DNA from: an uncultured Clostridia bacterium
Lineage (GTDB): Bacteria > Bacillota > Clostridia > Christensenellales > UBA1242
Length of the DNA stretch: 9,343 bases
Assembly (NCBI GenBank): GCA_944380695.1
Contig: CALWII010000033.1
Location: forward strand, 1-9,343
Direction: 5' to 3'
Shown: piece by piece, positions 1 to 6,249 of the stretch
Numbering within the stretch: position 1 is the stretch's first letter
Layout of the letters: each line of letters opens with the position of its first letter
Translations under genes and position numbers: made by a program
Notes under the pieces: model-generated
Seen by the model: the letters and a program-made list of their open reading frames with translations, nothing else
Database searches by the model: none
Told to the model about the DNA's origin: nothing

Positions 1-1
1 C

Positions 2-556
2 AAATCGGCGGACACCATTTTAGTGGGTGGAGCAATGGCATATTCATTTTTGGTTGCGCAGGGCAACACTGTTGGGCAAAGCTTAATAAATGCTGAAAAT
101 GTTACTAATGCCTATCAAATAATAGAAAAGTTAAATGAAATGGGGAAAGAACTTATTTTGCCTGTTGACCATATTGCTTGCAATATTAATGATAAGAAAG
201 AAAAAACTTTCTGCACGGAAGTGCTTTCTGGAGATATGATTGGCGGTGATATCGGTCCTAAAACTATTAAGCTTTTTGAAGAGAAAATTCTTAACGCCAA
301 ACAAGTGATTTGGAACGGACCTCTAGGAAAGTATGAAGACAAACATTTTCAAGAAGGGACCTTTAAAATAGCAAAGGCAATAGCAAAATCTTCTGCTTAC
401 TCGATTATTGGCGGAGGTGATAGTGTAAGCGCTATCAAACAAGCTAGATGCGCAAAAATGATTAATCACGTTTCAACCGGAGGAGGTGCGACATTAAAAC
501 TACTAGGCGGAGAGTCATTGCCGGGAGTTGATGTTATTCAGGAGAGATATTTATGA
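2..556 (+). CDS. pgk: Phosphoglycerate kinase, C-terminal part (5' end cut by window)
   Basis: This is the cytosolic glycolytic enzyme that transfers the acyl phosphate of 1,3-bisphosphoglycerate to ADP. The frame is open from the first bases of the window (KSADTILVGGAMAYSFL), so the gene starts upstream and only the C-terminal nucleotide-binding half is present. A GTG at 23 lies inside the conserved VGGAMA strand and is not the start. Visible family signatures are WNGPLGKYE, the phosphate-binding GGGDSVSAIKQ, and the near-terminal HVSTGGGATLKLLGGESLPGVDVI, in the usual order and spacing, ending at the normal C-terminus. The stop TGA at 554-556 overlaps the tpiA start (ATGA), which implies translational coupling and a shared glycolytic transcript. 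Identification is firm; the true start is not visible. Confidence 0.96.
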   Translation, partial: KSADTILVGGAMAYSFLVAQGNTVGQSLINAENVTNAYQIIEKLNEMGKELILPVDHIACNINDKKEKTFCTEVLSGDMIGGDIGPKTIKLFEEKILNAKQVIWNGPLGKYEDKHFQEGTFKIAKAIAKSSAYSIIGGGDSVSAIKQARCAKMINHVSTGGGATLKLLGGESLPGVDVIQERYL

Positions 557-1302
557 AAAAATTAATAGTTGCAAATTTTAAGATGAATCAAACCCCATCA
601 CAAACGAAACAATATCTGACAAAATTTATAGCCGGTTTTACCGGGAATCGTGCTGATGTTGTTATTTGTCCATCTTTTTTATCTTTGCCCATTTCTACTT
701 TTTTGACACAAGGTACATTGGTCAAAATAGGCGCACAAAATGTTAACGATGAAGAAGAGGGGGCTTATACGGGTGAGATAAGCGCCCAGATGTTGAAAGA
801 TTTGGGCGTTGAGTATGTTATTGTCGGGCATAGTGACCGTAGAATTAAATTTAAAGAAACGGATAGGCTTATTAATAAAAAAATTAAGACGGCATTAAAA
901 AATGGTTTAAAATGCATTCTCTGTGTAGGTGAGTCGTTGGCGGACCGTAACACCGGCAAGACATTGGAGGTAATTAGGCATCAAATAGAGGAAGACATAA
1001 AGGGCTTGTATGAAAACGAACTAGAAAGTGTCATTATTGCATACGAACCTATTTGGGCAATTGGGACAGGGCAAAATGCGAATGTAAAAGATGTCGAGAA
1101 TGCGGCGAAAGTCATAAGGAAGGTCATATTTGATAGTTATTCGGAAAAGGCAAGCCGGGACATTCAGGTACTGTATGGTGGAAGTCTGAACGAAAAAAAT
1201 GTTGGTGCACTTTTAAATTGTACAGGTGTTGATGGCGGACTGTTTGGAAAGATTTCGTTAAGCGTTAATAATTTTTTAGACATAGCGAACAATTTGAAGT
1301 AG
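553..1302 (+). CDS. tpiA: Triosephosphate isomerase, with unusual active-site substitutions
   Basis: The enzyme interconverts dihydroxyacetone phosphate and glyceraldehyde 3-phosphate in the cytosol. At 249 aa it has normal length for a single-domain TIM barrel. Catalytic Lys10 (NFKMN, usually NWKMN), His93 (GHSDRR) and Glu165 (YEPIWAIGTG, the flexible loop 6) are present, as is YGGS at 208-211. Two positions are odd. Asp95 replaces the nearly invariant Glu of GHSERR. The C-terminal phosphate-binding motif reads LFGKISL, with Lys233 where the second Gly of VGGASL is normal. All flanking motifs are intact and the frame is clean, so it is not an obvious pseudogene. The start overlaps the pgk stop by 4 bp. 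The usual operon neighbours gpmI and eno do not follow; dnaX does, after 125 bp. Either the enzyme tolerates these changes or another TIM is encoded elsewhere. Confidence 0.95.
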   Translation: MKKLIVANFKMNQTPSQTKQYLTKFIAGFTGNRADVVICPSFLSLPISTFLTQGTLVKIGAQNVNDEEEGAYTGEISAQMLKDLGVEYVIVGHSDRRIKFKETDRLINKKIKTALKNGLKCILCVGESLADRNTGKTLEVIRHQIEEDIKGLYENELESVIIAYEPIWAIGTGQNANVKDVENAAKVIRKVIFDSYSEKASRDIQVLYGGSLNEKNVGALLNCTGVDGGLFGKISLSVNNFLDIANNLK

Positions 1303-1389
1303 ACCTCTAAAAAAACGGGTAGGCATTATAAAATACAGTTGATTAATAGATGTTTTAATATAAAATTATTATTTCAGTTAAAATAAAAC

Positions 1390-1418
1390 TTTACAACTTT
1401 TTTGATTTTTTATATAAT
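1390..1418 (+). promoter_or_regulatory. Candidate sigma-A-type promoter for dnaX
   Basis: TTTACA at 1390-1395 and a perfect TATAAT at 1413-1418 are separated by 17 bp. The predicted start near 1425 is only about 3 bases before the dnaX ATG at 1428. The AAGGA ribosome-binding sequence at 1419-1423 would therefore not be in this transcript, and the message would be nearly leaderless. The AAGGA could still serve read-through transcripts from tpiA. The rest of the 125-bp gap (1303-1427) is AT-rich, with no clear terminator after tpiA and no small RNA that I recognise. Confidence 0.5.
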
Positions 1419-1427
1419 AAGGATGTT

Positions 1428-2546
1428 ATGGAAGAAAAAAATAATGTTAATTTAGCGTTTTACAGAAAATATAGACCCCGATTTTTTGAAGATGTTGTTG
1501 GGCAAGAACATATAACCAAAACCCTTGCCAACCAAATATTAACGGGAAAAATTTCGCACGCATATCTTTTTACAGGGTCCAGAGGGACGGGTAAAACCAG
1601 CGTAGCAAAAATTTTTGCGAAAGCAGTTAATTGCGAAAATAATTCTACGGGTTCTCCTTGTGGTGAGTGTGAAACTTGTAAAAGGCTTGCAAAAGAAAAT
1701 GATATCAATATCGTAGAAATTGATGCAGCATCTAACAACAGAGTCGACGACATTCGAGAGTTGCGTGAAAAGGTTAAGTTTGCTCCAATTGGTGCCAAAT
1801 ACAAAGTTTATATTATTGATGAAGTTCATATGCTTTCCGACAGTGCTTTTAATGCATTACTTAAAACTCTTGAAGAACCACCGGCTTTTGTTATATTCAT
1901 ACTGGCAACTACAGAAGTCCAAAAACTGCCGGCGACTATTCTTTCCCGATGTTCTAGATTTGATTTTAGATTGCTGTCCGTTGAGAATTTGTCAAAAGTG
2001 CTGTTCACTGTTTTTGAAAATGAGGGCATTGATGCCGAACCAGAAGCAGTAAAACTTATTGCCACAGCGGGAGAGGGAAGTGTGCGAGACACTCTTTCAA
2101 TTGCGGATTCAATAAACGCTTATGCCAAAGGGCACATAACAAAAGAAGATGTTTTGAAAGTACTTGGGACAACAGATTACGAACTTTTGATTGATTTTTT
2201 TGATAAATTAATAGATAAAGATATGGGTGGCGTTTTGGAACTTATCAATCAAATTGATGCAAACGGCAAAAATTTAGCAGTATTTACAAAGGATTTGGCA
2301 AAACACGCAAGAGACTTATTGGTTTGCAAAACCTGTTCATCACCAAATGAAATATTGAATTTATCTAATGAAACAGTGGAAAAATTTGTTAAACAAGCTG
2401 AAAGGACAGACGACAAGCATCTCATCTCATATCTTCAAATTTTTGCATCTAGTGAAGCAGATTTAAGGTATACACTTTCAACAAGATTGCTTTTGGAAAA
2501 TTTAGCGATTGCTTGTATTGTCGGGGATATTCAAAAAAAAAATTAA
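1428..2546 (+). CDS. dnaX: DNA polymerase III subunit gamma/tau: zero-frame (gamma-type) product
   Basis: This is the AAA+ clamp-loader ATPase that loads the sliding clamp at the replication fork. The 372-aa zero-frame product holds domains I-III. It starts a few residues before the conserved YRKYRP motif. Walker A is GSRGTGKT (50-57), the zinc module is C69, C78, C81 and C84, Walker B is IIDEVH (129-134), sensor 1 is around TTEVQKLP (161-168), the SRC arginine-finger motif is 173-175, and sensor 2 is GEGSVRD with R220. The helical clamp-loader collar follows (about 240-365). The frame then runs through an A10 tract and stops at once (GDIQKKN, stop 2544-2546). The rest of a normal DnaX continues in the -1 frame to 2884. 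This product thus corresponds to gamma, and a full tau-like protein of about 485 aa would need a frameshift. An assembly error in the homopolymer is the main alternative. Confidence 0.95.
   Translation: MEEKNNVNLAFYRKYRPRFFEDVVGQEHITKTLANQILTGKISHAYLFTGSRGTGKTSVAKIFAKAVNCENNSTGSPCGECETCKRLAKENDINIVEIDAASNNRVDDIRELREKVKFAPIGAKYKVYIIDEVHMLSDSAFNALLKTLEEPPAFVIFILATTEVQKLPATILSRCSRFDFRLLSVENLSKVLFTVFENEGIDAEPEAVKLIATAGEGSVRDTLSIADSINAYAKGHITKEDVLKVLGTTDYELLIDFFDKLIDKDMGGVLELINQIDANGKNLAVFTKDLAKHARDLLVCKTCSSPNEILNLSNETVEKFVKQAERTDDKHLISYLQIFASSEADLRYTLSTRLLLENLAIACIVGDIQKKN
2533..2546 (+). promoter_or_regulatory. Putative programmed frameshift / slippage site in dnaX (A10 tract plus stop)
   Basis: Ten consecutive A residues at 2533-2542 are followed by TTAATTAA. 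In the zero frame the tract reads CAA AAA AAA AAT and then TAA, which contains a slippery heptamer A AAA AAA (2534-2540). The zero frame stops at 2544 and the +1 frame stops at 2548. Only the -1 frame stays open, and it encodes the expected DnaX C-terminal domain. Both known mechanisms in dnaX genes fit: -1 ribosomal frameshifting (E. coli, A AAA AAG) and RNA polymerase slippage on an A tract (Thermus). A GGGGA at 2523-2527 is a weak candidate for a stimulatory Shine-Dalgarno-like element. I found no convincing downstream hairpin, which slightly favours transcriptional slippage. Confidence 0.6.
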
Positions 2547-2884
2547 TTAAGCCACTCTCCACAAGTTTGACAAGTGATGTCCGTGAAATTTGGGGTAAAG
2601 TTGTTTTGTTTTTAAAAGAGCATAAACACATTGCTTTGCACGTGGCGTGTGGCGATATTACAGATGTTCAAATTTTTAATGACTGTCTTGTTATAAACAC
2701 TCAAGACAACACCGTTGCCAGCCTATTGGATGAAGGGAAGAGGGAAATAGTTCGAGCTTTAAGTTGGCAGGGGCTTGAATTAGATGTTAAAATCAACAAA
2801 AAAGAAATTTTGCCAAATAAAGTTGACTTGGACGCAGAAAAATTAAAAAATATGTTTGGCGAAAAATTTAAACTAATTGATTAA
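2540..2884 (+). CDS. dnaX: DnaX C-terminal (tau-specific) extension in the -1 frame
   Basis: This is a continuation of dnaX rather than a separate gene. The -1 frame is open through the A tract and reads KLIKPLSTSLTSDVREIWGKV and onward, ending at TAA 2882-2884. The segment of about 114 aa has the character of the C-terminal domain seen in Clostridia DnaX proteins after the collar: an IWGKVVLFLKEHK helix, an ITDVQIFNDCLVINTQDN strand pair, and a LLDEGKREIVRAL helix. In tau this region contacts other replisome parts. The only start upstream in this frame is a TTG at 2513 inside the dnaX coding sequence, with no ribosome binding site, so independent translation is unlikely. Joined to the zero-frame part it gives about 485 residues, plausible for tau. 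The stop overlaps the ybaB ribosome binding site, consistent with coupling. Confidence 0.75.
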   Translation, partial: KLIKPLSTSLTSDVREIWGKVVLFLKEHKHIALHVACGDITDVQIFNDCLVINTQDNTVASLLDEGKREIVRALSWQGLELDVKINKKEILPNKVDLDAEKLKNMFGEKFKLID

Positions 2885-2894
2885 GGAGGTTATT

Positions 2895-3215
2895 ATGGCG
2901 TACGGATTTGGCGGAGGATTTGGCGGAGGAAATATGCAACAGCTTATGCGTCAGGCCCAAAAGCTTCAACAACAAATGCAACAAGCCAGAGCAGAACTTG
3001 ATGCGGAAGAATTTACAGGTTCATCTGGAGGCGGAATGGTTGAGGCAACAGTTTTAGGAAATAAAACTGTAAAAGCAGTAAAAATTAAACAACAGGTTGT
3101 TGACCCTGATGATGTTGAAATGTTGGAAGACCTTATAATTTCTGCGATAAACGATGCAATGGCAAAGATTGATATAGCAGAAAAAGAGAGAATACCACAA
3201 ATTCCAGGAATGTAA
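2895..3215 (+). CDS. ybaB: YbaB/EbfC family nucleoid-associated protein
   Basis: This is a small DNA-binding protein of the YbaB/EbfC family, dimeric and nucleoid-associated in studied bacteria, and often encoded between dnaX and recR as here. The start at 2895 is chosen because a textbook TAAGGAGGT (2882-2890) sits just upstream; an in-frame TTG at 2877 would bury that site inside the gene. The 106-aa product begins with a glycine-rich leader (MAYGFGGGFGGG), then the conserved helix NMQQLMRQAQKLQQQMQQARAEL. The beta-sheet core with the SSGGGMVEATVLGNKTVKAVKI motif follows, then VDPDDVEMLEDLIISAINDA and a short tail ending IPGM. Length and motifs are typical. Only one base separates its stop from the recR start. 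Confidence 0.95.
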   Translation: MAYGFGGGFGGGNMQQLMRQAQKLQQQMQQARAELDAEEFTGSSGGGMVEATVLGNKTVKAVKIKQQVVDPDDVEMLEDLIISAINDAMAKIDIAEKERIPQIPGM

Positions 3216-3216
3216 G

Positions 3217-3816
3217 ATGACAAATTTTGATGACCCTATTGAAAGGCTAATAGAATATTTCAGGTCCTTGCCAGGCGTTGGTTATAAAACAGCCCAGCGC
3301 TATGCTTTTTCTATTATAGAAGGAAGTAGGGAAAGGGCAGAAAATTTTGCAAATGCGATAACCGAAGTTAAAGATAAAATTTGTCTTTGTTCAAAATGCG
3401 GGAATTATACAGATAAACCTTTGTGTGACATATGCCAAGAGCGTGATTTGAAGACTGTTTGTGTTGTTAAACAGCCCAAAGATATTATAGCTATGGAAAA
3501 AATTAAAAATTTTTCAGGAACTTATCACGTTCTTTTTGGAACCTTAAGCCCGCTTGAAGGTAGAGGTCCAAATGATATAAAGATTCGTGAACTATTAAAG
3601 CGTGTACAAGAGGATAAGGTTAAAGAGGTTATTATGGCAACAGACCCTGATGTTGAAGGAGATGCAACAGCGCTATACATAGCCAAATTGTTACGACCTA
3701 TGGGGGTAAAGGTGACTCGTCTTGCGCAAGGAATATCAATGGGCAGTAATTTAGAATATGCAGATGAAGCCACCCTTTCTCGTGCGATGGAAGATAGGAG
3801 AGAAATAGATGACTAA
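3217..3816 (+). CDS. recR: Recombination mediator protein RecR
   Basis: RecR works with RecO and RecF to load RecA on gapped single-stranded DNA during repair. The 199-aa product has the family's normal length and domain order: an N-terminal helix-hairpin-helix around LPGVGYKTAQR (18-28), a four-cysteine zinc finger C58-x2-C61 and C70-x2-C73, a Toprim domain of about 80-172 with FGTLSPLEGRGPNDI and ATDPDVEGDAT, and the C-terminal LEYADEATLSRAMEDRREI. The Toprim motif reads DPDVEGD where NPxVEGE is usual; these are conservative acidic changes. Its ATG lies one base after the ybaB stop, and it overlaps argS by 8 bp. The gene is therefore translated as part of a dnaX-ybaB-recR-argS unit. Confidence 0.97.
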   Translation: MTNFDDPIERLIEYFRSLPGVGYKTAQRYAFSIIEGSRERAENFANAITEVKDKICLCSKCGNYTDKPLCDICQERDLKTVCVVKQPKDIIAMEKIKNFSGTYHVLFGTLSPLEGRGPNDIKIRELLKRVQEDKVKEVIMATDPDVEGDATALYIAKLLRPMGVKVTRLAQGISMGSNLEYADEATLSRAMEDRREIDD

Positions 3817-5539
3817 AGAAAATTTAGAAAAGCTGTTAAATGATGCGGCAAAAAAATGCGGTATTTCTGAAAGTTTTTCGGTTGTATTTTCGAATATGCC
3901 CGTTTGTGATTTTCAGTGCAATTCTTGTTTTAGTGTCGGGAAAATATTAAAAATCAATCCGTTTGACCTCGCAGAAAAAATAGTCGAAAAAATCAAATCA
4001 AATGAATGTTTTGAATTCGCCGTTGCAAGACCTGGTTTTATAAACATCAATTTGACTGAAAAGGGCGTGGAAAAGTTAGCAAGGGAAATTTTTGAGGTAA
4101 AATATCCAAAACAATCCGAGCATATTTTTATTGATTATGGTGGTCCTAACTTGGGCAAAGCGATGCACATTGGCCATATGCGTTCTTTCAATATAGGGGA
4201 AGCACTTAAAAGGCTCTATCGAAAACTAGGTTATAAAGTCACTAGCGATATCTTTTTTGGAGATTGGGGGTTGCCATTAGGCTTAATAATGGCGATGCTT
4301 GAAAAAGAAGGAACCCTTGACAAGTACATTTCTGGGCAACTTCCACTTACAATCGAGGTAATGAACCGAGCATATCCACAGGCGAATAAGCTTAAAGAAT
4401 TGGACAGCTCTTTCAATGCAAGGGCACAAACTCTTACTCTCGCTTTTCAAAATAAGACACAACCTTATTATGATTTTTGGAAGAAATTGCGAGAGGTGTC
4501 AGTTGCGGAGGTAAAAAAAGTTTGTAAGCTTTTAAACGCTGATTTTGATTTATGGAAAGGCGAGAGCGATGCAAACGATTATATTGATACTGTTGTGAAA
4601 ATATTTAAAGAAAAGGGACTGGCTAGACAAAGCGAAGGGGCTTTGGTCGTAGATGTCGCAGAACCTGGAGAACAAATTCCAATTCCGAAAAAAACAGAAG
4701 ATGAAGTACAAAGGTACGAAAACCCTATGCCACCGCTCATAATACAAAAATCCAACGGTGGTGATTTATATGCCACATCAGATATTGCCACGATATATTA
4801 TAGAAACAAACTTTACAATCCTGATATTATTCAATATCTAACCGATGTGAGACAATCACAACGATTTGTGCAAATTTTTAGAGCGTGCAAAAAATCGGGC
4901 ATTTCACCTTCCACTCAACAATTATGGCATACAGCTTTTGGCACAATGAACGGTAAAGACGGAAAGGCATTTAAAACTCGAAGCGGTGGCAATGTCAGTC
5001 TTTTGGAATTGTTCGAAATGGTTCAAGATAAAGTAGAGGAAAAGTTAAAACAAAATAATGTCGATTTTGATGCTGGATTAAAAAGAAAAATTGCAAACTC
5101 GGCGATTAAATTTGCGGACTTGTCAAATGTTGTTGAAAAAGACTACATTTTCGACATAGATAAATTCACTTCATTTGAAGGGAAAACGGGACCATATATT
5201 CTTTACACAGCTTGCAGAATAAAATCAATTCTCTCAAAAACGCAACAATTTGATTTGAATTTTAATTTTTATTCAAAAGAGCAAAAAAATGTAGTTATTA
5301 ATTTGGCGAGATTGCAACAAAGTTACAAGTCAGCTTTCTATGAGAGAGGATTAAGCTCAATTTGTCATGCGTTATTTGAATTGACTAGGGCTTTTTCAAC
5401 TTTTTATAATTATGAAAAAATACTCGCTGAAGACGATAAGGGGAAAAGGGATATTAAGCTGTCACTTTGCAAACTGACCTTAAAAGAAATAATATCTGCT
5501 TGTGACACACTTGCGATTGAAATACCAGATAAGATGTAG
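3809..5539 (+). CDS. argS: Arginyl-tRNA synthetase
   Basis: This class I aminoacyl-tRNA synthetase attaches arginine to tRNA-Arg in the cytosol. The 576-aa product has an N-terminal Add-1 tRNA-recognition domain ending near ARPGFININL. The Rossmann catalytic core carries HIGH at 120-123 (GKAMHIGHMRS), and the KMSKS-equivalent segment is FKTRSGG (F388, K389, T390, R391). The DALR anticodon-binding domain at the C-terminus ends in the typical LAIEIPDKM. The ATG overlaps the end of recR by 8 bp (3809-3816), so expression is probably coupled to recR. No clear terminator follows. An imperfect inverted repeat downstream lacks a U tract. Nothing suggests truncation or transfer. Confidence 0.97.
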   Translation: MTKENLEKLLNDAAKKCGISESFSVVFSNMPVCDFQCNSCFSVGKILKINPFDLAEKIVEKIKSNECFEFAVARPGFININLTEKGVEKLAREIFEVKYPKQSEHIFIDYGGPNLGKAMHIGHMRSFNIGEALKRLYRKLGYKVTSDIFFGDWGLPLGLIMAMLEKEGTLDKYISGQLPLTIEVMNRAYPQANKLKELDSSFNARAQTLTLAFQNKTQPYYDFWKKLREVSVAEVKKVCKLLNADFDLWKGESDANDYIDTVVKIFKEKGLARQSEGALVVDVAEPGEQIPIPKKTEDEVQRYENPMPPLIIQKSNGGDLYATSDIATIYYRNKLYNPDIIQYLTDVRQSQRFVQIFRACKKSGISPSTQQLWHTAFGTMNGKDGKAFKTRSGGNVSLLELFEMVQDKVEEKLKQNNVDFDAGLKRKIANSAIKFADLSNVVEKDYIFDIDKFTSFEGKTGPYILYTACRIKSILSKTQQFDLNFNFYSKEQKNVVINLARLQQSYKSAFYERGLSSICHALFELTRAFSTFYNYEKILAEDDKGKRDIKLSLCKLTLKEIISACDTLAIEIPDKM

Positions 5540-5558
5540 TTTAATTATGATTAAAAAT

Positions 5559-5587
5559 AATAGTTAAAAATTTTTATAAAAACTATT
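5559..5587 (+). repeat. AT-rich inverted repeat next to a promoter
   Basis: AATAGTT (5559-5565) and AACTATT (5581-5587) form a 7-bp inverted repeat. The 15-base spacer contains the palindrome AAAAATTTTT (5566-5575). The right arm overlaps the -35 hexamer of the downstream promoter (5586-5591), so it could be an operator. There is no T tract after the right arm, so it is a poor terminator. Such repeats also arise by chance in AT-rich DNA. Confidence 0.25.
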
Positions 5588-5614
5588 TACAAAAAAACAA
5601 TTTTGTGTTATATT
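5586..5614 (+). promoter_or_regulatory. Strong sigma-A-type promoter with extended -10 for the 47-codon gene
   Basis: TTTACA (5586-5591), a 17-bp spacer, then TATATT (5609-5614) preceded by TGT (5606-5608), the extended -10 TGn. The predicted start is near 5621, seven bases before the AGGAGGT ribosome binding site at 5628-5634. The spacing of all parts is close to ideal. Confidence 0.65.
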
Positions 5615-5639
5615 ATTTATGTCAATCAGGAGGTACTAA

Positions 5640-5783
5640 ATGCAAGGTAGAACAGTAGTTAAAATATCAATATTAGATGATGGTAGGACACTCATTTCTC
5701 ATAATAATGTTTTGCCAAGGGAAACATTGGTTTATTTGCCAGCTCAAGCTAAAGTAAAACAAGGCCCAGAAAGAACATTGTAG
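5640..5783 (+). CDS. Small protein of unknown function (47 aa)
   Basis: I do not recognise this protein. The 47-codon frame starts at ATG 5640, six bases after the end of a near-perfect AGGAGG (5628-5633), and ends in tandem TAG stops (5781-5783 and 5784-5786). It has its own extended -10 promoter upstream and an intrinsic terminator 50 bp downstream, so it appears to be a monocistronic, deliberately expressed unit. The product, starting MQGRTVVKISILDDGRTLI and ending KQGPERTL, is soluble-looking and mildly basic. It has a probable beta-hairpin start (VVKISILDDGRTLIS) and a proline-containing second half. There is no signal peptide, membrane segment or cysteine, so a toxin of the membrane type or a leader peptide of the amino-acid attenuator type is not indicated. 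The expression signals make it a real gene with fair confidence; the function is unknown. Confidence 0.65.
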   Translation: MQGRTVVKISILDDGRTLISHNNVLPRETLVYLPAQAKVKQGPERTL

Positions 5784-5832
5784 TAGTCATTTTTAAAATT
5801 AGATTTTTCATCAGAACAATATATTTAAAATT

Positions 5833-5866
5833 CACCTCAAAAAATGTAATCGTGAGGTGTTTTTTT
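5833..5866 (+). terminator. Intrinsic terminator of the 47-codon gene
   Basis: CACCTCA (5833-5839) pairs perfectly with TGAGGTG (5853-5859) across a 13-base AT-rich loop, followed directly by seven T residues (5860-5866). It lies 50 bp after the 47-codon gene and closes that transcription unit. Confidence 0.8.
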
Positions 5867-6199
5867 GATTATAAAAAGAATATCAACAAAATTATAAATT
5901 TGATGAAAGTATAAATATGGTTTATTATGTTTTAAGTATTAGCTTATAGCAAAGGCATAAAACAATTTTCAAGTGCTAATTTTTTTAGAAACAAAATCAA
6001 AATATTTACTGTAATGCAACAAAGAATACTTTTAAAAAGTTATGTAGTTTCAAAATTTTGTGAAGATGAACAAATATCGCTTTATTGAAAAACCACTATG
6101 TTTTATAGAGTGTTTTGGTTGGGAAGAATGTCTTAAAACATTGTATAATAAGAATATGTTACTTTCAAAAAATGAATTTTAATATTTATGTTAATTTAT
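5867..6199. other. AT-rich intergenic stretch without a convincing gene
   Basis: About 330 bases are strongly AT-rich and lack any frame with a ribosome binding site. Three things can be seen in it. A long-loop hairpin followed by T residues lies at 5938-5987. A structured segment around 6095-6121 has CACT/AGTG nested near AACC/GGTT, and a TATAAT lies at 6144-6149 without a good -35. An open frame of 38 codons (6066-6182, MNKYRFIEKPLCFIE and onward) has no ribosome binding site; it could be a gene remnant or chance. A small RNA here is possible but not supported by a clear promoter. Confidence 0.5.
5938..5987 (+). terminator. Weak terminator-like hairpin in the intergenic stretch
   Basis: ATTAGC (5938-5943) and GCTAAT (5975-5980) can pair, followed by a run of T residues to 5986. 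The loop is about 31 bases, with only two or three further pairs possible after a bulge, so the structure is weak. With the terminator at 5833-5866 it would bracket a short transcript of unknown start. Confidence 0.2.
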
Positions 6200-6228
6200 T
6201 TGGTAAAAAAATAAAATTTTGCTAAAAT
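6200..6228 (+). promoter_or_regulatory. Promoter with extended -10 for the HicB-like gene
   Basis: TTGGTA (6200-6205), a 17-bp spacer and TAAAAT (6223-6228), with TGC directly before the -10 (6220-6222). The predicted start is near 6235, immediately before the GGAGAG ribosome binding site at 6238-6243, so the leader is very short. Confidence 0.55.
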
Positions 6229-6249
6229 AAAGCTAATGGAGAGAAAATA

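Noticed and set aside
1303..1427. Possible SRP RNA (scRNA/ffs) upstream of dnaX, as in several Bacillota
   Set aside because: The gap is only 125 bp and AT-rich, and the conserved SRP helix 8 motif with its GGAAGCAGCC-like loop is absent.
2513..2884. Independent gene starting at TTG 2513
   Set aside because: The start lies inside dnaX with no ribosome binding site, and the protein content is the DnaX C-terminal domain; frameshift continuation is the better reading.
2877..2894. TTG 2877 as ybaB start
   Set aside because: It would place the perfect TAAGGAGGT inside the coding sequence and overlap the tau stop; ATG 2895 is correctly spaced.
6066..6182. 38-codon open frame MNKYRFIEKPLCFIE and onward
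   Set aside because: No ribosome binding site or promoter at a sensible distance; open frames of this size arise by chance. It is kept only as a finding about the region.
5867..6249. HicA toxin partner for the HicB-like gene
   Set aside because: No frame on either strand that I read shows the HicA GSHHxF-type motif or suitable length with a ribosome binding site.
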